A stretch of DNA of 40,828 nt. It comes from Kiloniellaceae bacterium (GTDB lineage: Bacteria; Pseudomonadota; Alphaproteobacteria; Kiloniellales; J153). The DNA lies in assembly GCA_021776135.1 (NCBI GenBank), contig JAJFGL010000065.1, forward strand, positions 1-40,828, given 5' to 3'. A program made the position numbers and the translations under genes. Below the pieces are notes generated by a model. The model had not been told where the DNA came from. It did not search any database and saw only the letters and a program-made list of their open reading frames with translations. Shown in pieces: positions 25,539 through 32,300 of this stretch. How positions within the stretch are numbered: position 1 is the first letter of the stretch; each line of letters begins with the position of its first letter.

Positions 25539-27073
25539 GCCGCGTCCCTTTCGAAACAGTGCCGTAATACGTTTTCCTGCGAGATGTCCCCGCCGCTCAA
25601 CTCGGCCGCGAGAACGCCCCGGCACATGACATAGGTCCGGTTCGTCAGGTGCAGGATCTCCGGCAGGTCCGACGAAATCAAGAGGATCGCGGCGCCGGCC
25701 TCGCAAAGATCGCGTATGAATTCATAGATCGCCACGCGGGTTCCGACGTCGACGCCGACGGTGGGTTCGTCGAAGACGAAGAGCTTGACGTCGCGGGTGA
25801 GGCTCTTGGCCAGGAGAACCTTTTGTTGGTTGCCGCCCGAAAAGTGATCGACCTCGCGCTCGATTCGCAGGGGCTGCAGGTTCAGGCGTTTCGCCAAGTC
25901 ATGGCTGCGCACCGATTCCGACCGCCGCCGCAGCAGGGGCCCACGGGAGAAGTCCGGCGTGGACAAGGCCGGCAGGGCGATGTTTTCGCGCACGCTGCGC
26001 ATCATCAGCAGGCCTTCGTCGCGCCGGTCCGCGGGAACATAGTAAAATCCACGGTCGAGCATGAGGCGCGGCGACAGGCCCGTCGTCTCCTCGCCGTCGA
26101 ATACGCAGCGCCCCCGGGAGATGGGGAGCAAGCCGAAACAGGCGCGGGCCACCTCGGACTTGCCGGAGCCGACAAGGCCCGCGAGACCGACGATTTCGCC
26201 TTGCCGGACGTTCAGGGAGACGTCCGTCACGGTGCCGTCGGCGGCGGTCAGGTTTTTGGCCTTGAGTATGGTTTTTCCGGGCCGGTAGCGAACCTTGGGA
26301 AATATCTGATCGATCACCCGGCCGGTCATCAGGCGAATCAGTTCGTCGTCGGAGGTCTGGGCATCGACCGTCGCCACGTAGCGGCCGTCGCGCAGCACCG
26401 TGATCCGGTCGCCGATGTGCCGGATCTCGCTCATACGGTGGGTGATGTAGATAATGCCAACGCCTTGCGCCTTGACCTGCTCGATCAAGGCGAAGAGTTG
26501 CTCCGTCTCGCGGTGGGTCAGCGAGGCCGTGGGCTCGTCGAGGATAAGCACCGAAAGCTCAGAGCGGAAGGCCTTGGCGATTTCGACCATTTGTTGTTCA
26601 GCGCGCGATAGAAACGCGACATGCTGTGTCGGGCGCAGAGGGAAACCGAGGCGCTCCAGGATCTCCGCCGCGCGTTCGTGCAGCGCCGATTTATTGAGCA
26701 GACCAAAGGCGGTCTCTTCAGCGCCCAGGAACAGGTTCTGTTCGACGGTGAGTTGCGGGACCAGAGAAAATTCCTGGAACACGGCGCTGATCCCAAGCGC
26801 GCGCGCATGATGGACGGAAGCGAGCTCGATCGGCTGGCCGCGAAATTCGATTCCCCCGGCGTCCGGGCGCAGCGCCCCGGCGGCGATGGAGATGACGGTC
26901 GATTTACCGGCCCCGTTCTCGCCGAAAAGAACGTGCACCTCACCCGGCCGCAGGTCGAAATCGACCCGGTCCAGCGCCAGTACGCCGGGATAGCGCTTGG
27001 TAATCCCTTCCAGCTTGAGGAGCGGCGGGTCTCCCTCCATGGGAAACCCGCTGTCCTGAACGCCGCTATTCAT
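25535..27073 (-). CDS. ABC transporter ATPase with two nucleotide-binding domains (RbsA/MglA type)
   Basis: A 512-residue tandem ATPase of the sugar class. Domain 1 has Walker A GENGAGKST at 51-59, a degenerate signature LSRAEQQ and Walker B LSVLILDEPTASL. Domain 2 has Walker A GLVGSGKSE at about 299-307, signature FSGGNQQ near 411 and LFVFDEPTVGVD. In this class the second site is usually the weaker one, and the unusual signature in the first domain matches RbsA relatives. It lies 22 bases after the binding protein gene and overlaps the permease by 4 bases. It energizes import by the neighbouring permease. Confidence 0.94.
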   Translation of the reverse strand: MNSGVQDSGFPMEGDPPLLKLEGITKRYPGVLALDRVDFDLRPGEVHVLFGENGAGKSTVISIAAGALRPDAGGIEFRGQPIELASVHHARALGISAVFQEFSLVPQLTVEQNLFLGAEETAFGLLNKSALHERAAEILERLGFPLRPTQHVAFLSRAEQQMVEIAKAFRSELSVLILDEPTASLTHRETEQLFALIEQVKAQGVGIIYITHRMSEIRHIGDRITVLRDGRYVATVDAQTSDDELIRLMTGRVIDQIFPKVRYRPGKTILKAKNLTAADGTVTDVSLNVRQGEIVGLAGLVGSGKSEVARACFGLLPISRGRCVFDGEETTGLSPRLMLDRGFYYVPADRRDEGLLMMRSVRENIALPALSTPDFSRGPLLRRRSESVRSHDLAKRLNLQPLRIEREVDHFSGGNQQKVLLAKSLTRDVKLFVFDEPTVGVDVGTRVAIYEFIRDLCEAGAAILLISSDLPEILHLTNRTYVMCRGVLAAELSGGDISQENVLRHCFERDAA

Positions 27074-27095
27074 CGCGCGCCGAGGTCCGCTGACC

Positions 27096-28184
27096 TCAGT
27101 TCACGGTGAAGGTTGGCTTGAAATCGTCCGGCGCCAGCGCCGCGCCCCGGTCGAAGCTGTCGACGTTGCTCGAATCGATGACATAGAGCGCCGGCCCCAC
27201 ATGCTTCTCATAGGGCTTGCCTTCCAGGATCCGAACCGCTTGGTCGATGGCGACACGCCCCTGGATGACCGTCGAATCGGTCGGCGCCGCCAGGATCTGA
27301 CCGCGCTTGATGCCGCGGAACACGCCGGGCGTGAAGTAGTAGGACATGATCTTCACCTGGTCCGTCAGGCCGCGCGCGCGCAGCAGACCGATGGCGGCCT
27401 CGGCCGTCACCGCGGTGCCCACGACATAGGCGATGTCGGGATGCGCCTCGAGGGTGTCTTCGACCAGCTTAAGCTGCACTTCCTTGCCGGTATCGCCGTA
27501 TTTAGTTTCGGCGACCTCGATGTCGGAATTGGCGATCGCTTCCTGGAAGCCCTTGTTGCCCGCCTCGACCCAGCCGGCGCCCGGAGGGCCGGGGAACCAG
27601 CCGACCTTGACCTTGCCCGAGCCCTTGGGATGCAGCTTAGCGATGTATTCGCCGGCCTTGTAGCCCATCTCGCCGAAGGACACGAGCGACTTGGCGGAAA
27701 GCTCGGGCGAGGACATGCCGTTGATCACATCGATAACCGGGATGCCCTTGCCGCGTATCTCCTTGACCAGATTGTTCAGGCCGTCGAAGGAAATCGCGCC
27801 GATCACGATGGCGTCCGAGCCGCGCACCACGCAATCCTCGATCTGCGAAATTTGGGTGTTGAGGTTGGTGTAGCCGCCCGCCTCGACGAGCTGCATCTTG
27901 ACCCCAAGGCGTTTCGATTCGGCGACCACGCCGTAGTCAACGGCCATCCAATAAGCATCTTTCATGTGCGGGAAGGAAACGCAGATATCCCAGGCCTTCG
28001 TGGCCTTTTCGACCGGGGCGTAGTCGACGGACTTGCGCGGACTCGCCATGTCGAACGGCGGGTTCCAAACCTCGACGGAATAGGGGTACCATTTCTCCGC
28101 GGCTTGTGCGCCGCTTGGCAGCGAAACCGCCAAGGCGAGCGCGCCCGCCGTCATGGCCAACGATACGGTCCAGTTCTTTTTCAT
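27096..28184 (-). CDS. TorT-like periplasmic substrate-binding protein of the ABC importer
   Basis: A 362-residue periplasmic-binding protein of the type I (LacI-like) fold with a signal peptide (MKKNWTVSLAMTAGALALAV, cleavage after AQA near residue 28). The mature N terminus KWYPYSVEVWNPPFD and the segment FPHMKDAYWMAVDYGVVAES resemble TorT, the trimethylamine-oxide-binding protein that signals to the TorS kinase, more than ribose- or galactose-binding proteins. No torS or torR is present; instead an ATPase and a permease follow, so a TorT-type binder seems wired to transport. The start is the ATG at 28184; a longer frame from 28313 would lack a signal peptide. The ligand is unknown; a small polar amine, amide or lactam is plausible given the neighbours. 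Confidence 0.86.
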   Translation of the reverse strand: MKKNWTVSLAMTAGALALAVSLPSGAQAAEKWYPYSVEVWNPPFDMASPRKSVDYAPVEKATKAWDICVSFPHMKDAYWMAVDYGVVAESKRLGVKMQLVEAGGYTNLNTQISQIEDCVVRGSDAIVIGAISFDGLNNLVKEIRGKGIPVIDVINGMSSPELSAKSLVSFGEMGYKAGEYIAKLHPKGSGKVKVGWFPGPPGAGWVEAGNKGFQEAIANSDIEVAETKYGDTGKEVQLKLVEDTLEAHPDIAYVVGTAVTAEAAIGLLRARGLTDQVKIMSYYFTPGVFRGIKRGQILAAPTDSTVIQGRVAIDQAVRILEGKPYEKHVGPALYVIDSSNVDSFDRGAALAPDDFKPTFTVN

Positions 28185-28338
28185 TCCTTGAGTCCTCCTG
28201 TTCGCGCGGGGTCCGGGCCACCGCCCGGCCGCCGCCAAAGGCGCCGCGCCAGCCGATATGGGTCTACGGCGGACGCCGAAAGAAAACCGCCGGCGTCGAT
28301 ACCCCGCTTCCAAATATAACTTTACGAGTTTCCCGCAT

Positions 28339-28360
28339 ATTGTAAAATAGGAAAAACAAT
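28339..28360. promoter_or_regulatory. Inverted repeat ATTGT-N12-ACAAT, likely LysR-regulator box
   Basis: A perfect five-base dyad, ATTGT at 28339-28343 and ACAAT at 28356-28360, with a T-N11-A core (T28343, A28355). It lies in the 197-base AT-rich gap between the divergent lysR gene and binding-protein gene, 22 bases before the lysR start. Position and shape are what one expects of the autoregulatory site of a LysR-type regulator that also drives the catabolic operon. Confidence 0.6.
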
Positions 28361-28381
28361 GAAGTATTATCGGAAAATGTG

Positions 28382-29317
28382 ATGGCTCTCTCCCTGCGGC
28401 AGATCCGCTACTTCCTCGCCACGGCCGATGCGGGCAAGATTTCGCTCGCGGCCGCCAACCTCAACGTATCGCAATCGGCGGTCACCGCGGCCGTCAAGGC
28501 CCTCGAAGAAGAGCTTGAGGCGCGCCTTTTCACGCGCCATTCCGCCGGCGCCGCCCTGACCTACGAGGGCCATCAGTTTCTACAGCACGCCCAGAACATC
28601 ATGGCCGCCGTCTCGGAAGCCATGCGGGCGCCGCGGCGCAACGGGCAGAGCGTCGAGGGCAAGATTCGCGTCGGCCTGACCGACACCGTGGCCGGCTACT
28701 TCCTGCCCCAGATACTGGCGCGTTTCGTGCGCGTGTTTCCGGGGATCACAGTGCAGATGCAGGAGATGCAGCGCGACGAGATAGAGCGGGATATCGTGGA
28801 TGGCGGCCTGGATATCGCCGTCATGCTGGTATCCAACCTGCAAAACCGGGACGCCATAGATTCCCTGATCCTGGCCCGCTCGCGCCGGCGGCTCTGGCTC
28901 AGCGCGGACCATCCCCTGAAAGAGAGGGACGCCGTGCCGCTAGAGGAAATCGCGCGAGAACCCTATGTGATGCTTGCCGTCGACGAGGCCAACCGCACGG
29001 CCATGCGGTACTGGGAGACCACGCCCCACCGTCCGCGCGTCGTCTTCGAGACCAACGCGGTCGAGGCGGTGCGCAGCATGGTCGCGACCGGCATGGGCGT
29101 CACCATCCTGTCGGACATGGTCTACCGCCCCTGGTCCTTGGAGGGGCAGCGCATCGAAGTGCGCACGGTAACGGACCATGTGCCAACCATGGATGTCGGT
29201 CTCGCCTGGCGCCGCGGCAAAACCATGCCGCCGCCGGCGCGGGTGTTTCACGAGTACCTGAGCCTGACCTACAGCGGCTCCGGGCACGGTTTCGTGAACC
29301 CCGCACCCTTAGTGTAG
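28382..29317 (+). CDS. LysR-family transcriptional regulator
   Basis: A 311-residue LysR-type regulator. The N-terminal winged helix-turn-helix reads LRQIRYFLATADAGKISLAA and NLNVSQSAVTAAVKALEEEL; the effector-binding domain follows from about residue 90 (IRVGLTDTVAGYFLPQIL). It is transcribed away from the transporter and pxp operon and shares the 197-base promoter region with it, with a candidate LysR box at 28339-28360. It most likely activates the operon when the imported substrate or a product is bound. ATG 28382 is used; the GTG directly before it (28379) is another option. The stop lies 46 bases before tRNA-like copy 2, so it is the right-hand end of the putative module. Confidence 0.92.
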   Translation: MALSLRQIRYFLATADAGKISLAAANLNVSQSAVTAAVKALEEELEARLFTRHSAGAALTYEGHQFLQHAQNIMAAVSEAMRAPRRNGQSVEGKIRVGLTDTVAGYFLPQILARFVRVFPGITVQMQEMQRDEIERDIVDGGLDIAVMLVSNLQNRDAIDSLILARSRRRLWLSADHPLKERDAVPLEEIAREPYVMLAVDEANRTAMRYWETTPHRPRVVFETNAVEAVRSMVATGMGVTILSDMVYRPWSLEGQRIEVRTVTDHVPTMDVGLAWRRGKTMPPPARVFHEYLSLTYSGSGHGFVNPAPLV

Positions 29318-29362
29318 CGCGGCATATCCAATCTCTGCCCAGTCCGGCGCCGTCACCGCCCA

Positions 29363-29396
29363 AGTGCCGGCGTTTCGTTTCCGCCCCTGGGCGCTG
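29363..29396 (+). repeat. tRNA-Phe 3'-end-like segment, copy 2 (putative att site)
   Basis: It aligns without gaps to copy 1 with 27 of 34 bases identical by my count, sharing the core TTCCGCCCCTGGGC. The T-stem is kept in part with a compensating C-G for a T-G pair, and a GCCCAG at 29337-29342 could pair with CTGGGC at 29387-29392 like an acceptor stem, but the D and anticodon arms are gone. The minus-strand giant gene stops 2 bases to its right. Confidence 0.65.
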
Positions 29397-29398
29397 TT

Positions 29399-32300
29399 TT
29401 AACTCCCACCGGCGTTTACGATGCCCGCGATCTCGGCAAGGCTCAGGGCCCGCTGCAGGATGCGCACATCGTCCAGCAGTCCGTCGAAATAGCGGGGCCC
29501 AGCACCCGTGGGCTGTCCTCCCACCGCCACCGGAACCAATGGCGCCACGTCCACCGCGCCGGAGAGGGACGTGCTGCCCACCTCCACCGCATCGAGATAG
29601 AGCCGCAGGGTTGTACCGTCATAGGTCACCGCCGCGTGCTGCCAGACACCGGTCAGAAGATTGCCGCTGCTCGCTTTGAGCGTCGTCGTCGAGCCGCCGA
29701 CTCGCACTCGCGCGCGCAGCCGTATCTCCGAGCCCACGCCGATCGTGCTCAGCATGAACACATGATCGTTTGACGCCGTGCCCGTGGCCTTTGAGATCAA
29801 GCGCACATCATTCACTGGGAAGCGATCCGCATTGAACCAGGCCGCGAGGGTCAGACCGGTCCCGGCCACGTCAATCGCTCCCAAATCGATGGAATCGTCC
29901 ACCCCGTCGAAGCGGACCGAGGACGCGCTGCGGTCGGCCGTGTTCGCTTCAAACGCCGCGCCGCCCGAGAGCGTGCCGTCATTGTTATTTCCACTCACGT
30001 CGCCAGCCAAAAGCCCGCTGCCCTCGTCGAGCGGCAAGGAAACCAGAACGTCTGGGTCCTGGCCCGGCAACCCAGTCACCGTAATTGTCACGCTTGCGAG
30101 ATTTGAACTGTCAAATCCATCGCTCGCCCGATACGTGAAACCGTCCTGCCCGTCAAAGCCCCCAAATGGCGTGTAGTCGAAGGAACCGTCGGCGTTCAGG
30201 GCCAGCACTCCGTTTGTTACATCATCCACCAGAACCGCCTGCAGCGGGTCGAAATCAGGGTCCGTGTCGTTCGAGAGCACGCCGTCCGCCGCGTTCACCG
30301 CCAGCACCCCGTCCAGCTGCATCTGGTACCCATCGTCTGCCGCGACCGGCGCGTCGCTCACCGCACCGACTGCCAGCGTCACCGTCGCCAGGTTCGACTC
30401 GGCCAGGCCGTCACTCGCCCGGTAGGTGAAGCTGTCCGTTCCGTTGAAATTCGCCGCCGGCGTGTAGTCGAGGGATCCATCCGCATTCAGGGTCAGCACC
30501 CCGTTCGACACATCATTTACTAGAACCGCCTGCAGCGGATCCAAGTCTGGGTCCGTGTCGTTCGTCAGGACTCCATTCGCCGCAACCACCACCAGCGTCA
30601 GATCCTCCGGTGTTGCGTAGCCATCGTCCGCCGCTACCGGGAACTGATTCCCGGCGCCGACGCTGACGATACCTGAAATCTCGCCCAGGCTCATGGCCCG
30701 CGACAGGATGCGCACATCGTCCATCAGACCGTCGAAATAACGCGGTCCCGCACCCGGAGGCTGCGCGCCGATCGTCACCGGAACAGATGGCGCCACATCC
30801 ACCGCCCCAGCGAGCGGCGTGGCGCCAACCTCAACCGCATCGAGATAGAGCCGAAGAGTCGCGCCGTCATGGGTGAGCGCCGCGTGGTACCACTGGCCGG
30901 GCAGAAGATTGCCACCGCTCGCGATCAGCGTCTTAGTTGAGCCCCCGACCCGAACTCGCGCGCGCAGCCGCACCGCCGAGCCCACACGGATTGTGCTCAA
31001 CATGAATACGTGAGAGTTCGATGCCGTGCCCGTGGCCTTGGAAATCAGGCGCGGGTCCTTCGACGACCCTGGGAAACTGTCCGCATTGAACCATGTGGCC
31101 AGGGTCAAGCCGGTGCCGGTTACGTCAAGCGCGCCGAGATCGATGAAATCATTCACCCCGTCGAAGCGCACGGAAAAAGCGCTACGGTCCCCCGTGGCGG
31201 CCTCATAGGCCGCGCCACCGGCGAGCGTGCCATGGTTGAGCAATCCGCTGATATCGCCGGCGAGCGTGCCACTGCCCTCGTTGAGCGGCAGTTGGACGAC
31301 GGTGCCGGCGAGCGGTACTACTGGATTTAGTACGGTGACGGTCACACTGTCCGAAGCCGTCGCGCCCTCGGTATCGGTTACCGTGAGGGTGATAACATGA
31401 GTGCCCAGCGGGAGGGGGCTCACGCTCGGCGTCGGTCCCGTCGCAAGGGCCGTGCCGTTCAGGCTCCATTCGTAGGTCAATACATGGCCAGCGGGGTTGA
31501 TGGACCCCGTGCCGTCCAAGACCACCGTATCCTGATCCGTGACTTCCTGATCGGGACCGGCGTTCGCCATCGGTCCGGGTCCAAACTCGAAAGCGCCCAG
31601 GTCGATACGCGCGACGCCATCGGCGTCACCATCGACAAGGCGCGGCCTGCCATTAGCATCCGTGGGCAGCAAGCCAGGGGCCGAATTGTCTCCGGCATCA
31701 ACCAAGGGTGAAACGTCTTGCAGGCGATAGTCGCCGTTTGCGGCATCGACGAACAGCGGGTCGGTCGAGATATTGCCGTCGACGCCGAGCGCGCCGGCGC
31801 AAAGCCCGGAATAGGCTTGTCCGGTCATGCTCACAACGTTGTTGAACTGCATTATGGGTGGCAAGGTTTCGTTTCCTGCCTGGCAATCGATTCCTAAACC
31901 GGCCCCCGAGATAGTGTTGTTGATCAGCAAGGCCTGCTCGTCGAATCCCCTCGCCAAGACCTGCGCTCCGCTGTTGTCGGCGATCGTATTGTTTACCAAG
32001 AAGGGGCCACGGCCATAGGACGAGACTTGCCAATAAACGCCGCCGCCATTGTCGGCGATGTTGCCGACAATCACGTTCTCGACGATGAGAGCATCCGATA
32101 CATTGAACATGGCGATACCGCCGCCCAAGGCTGCGGGACTTCTACCGCCGACCCGGTTCCCCTCGATCCGGTTGCCACGAATTGTCGGCGTTCCTGCCGC
32201 GTTGAGGAAAATGCCCCCACCATGGCCGGAGAAGACGATATTATTGGAGATCACATTATCCAAGATCTGCGCGCTGGCCGCACCCACGATGCTTATGCCA

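Larger units (their letters stand above)
19578..29362. mobile_element. Putative tRNA-bounded catabolic module (bioY to lysR)
   Basis: Ten genes with a single theme (biotin-dependent carboxylase, PxpA, importer, regulator) fill the whole interval between tRNA-like copies 1 and 2. The first stop lies 7 bases inside the left repeat, and the last plus-strand gene stops 46 bases before the right one. No integrase or transposase is present, so it would need to be moved in trans or be a remnant. This is inference from the repeats and gene content. Confidence 0.4.

Noticed and set aside
25649-26611. Plus-strand open frame of 320 codons opposite the ABC ATPase
   Set aside because: It is a shadow; the ATPase motifs on the other strand are unambiguous.
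27201-28319. Plus-strand open frame of 372 codons opposite the binding-protein gene
   Set aside because: It has no recognisable domain and low-complexity His/Asp/Arg composition. The minus-strand protein has a signal peptide and a clear family.
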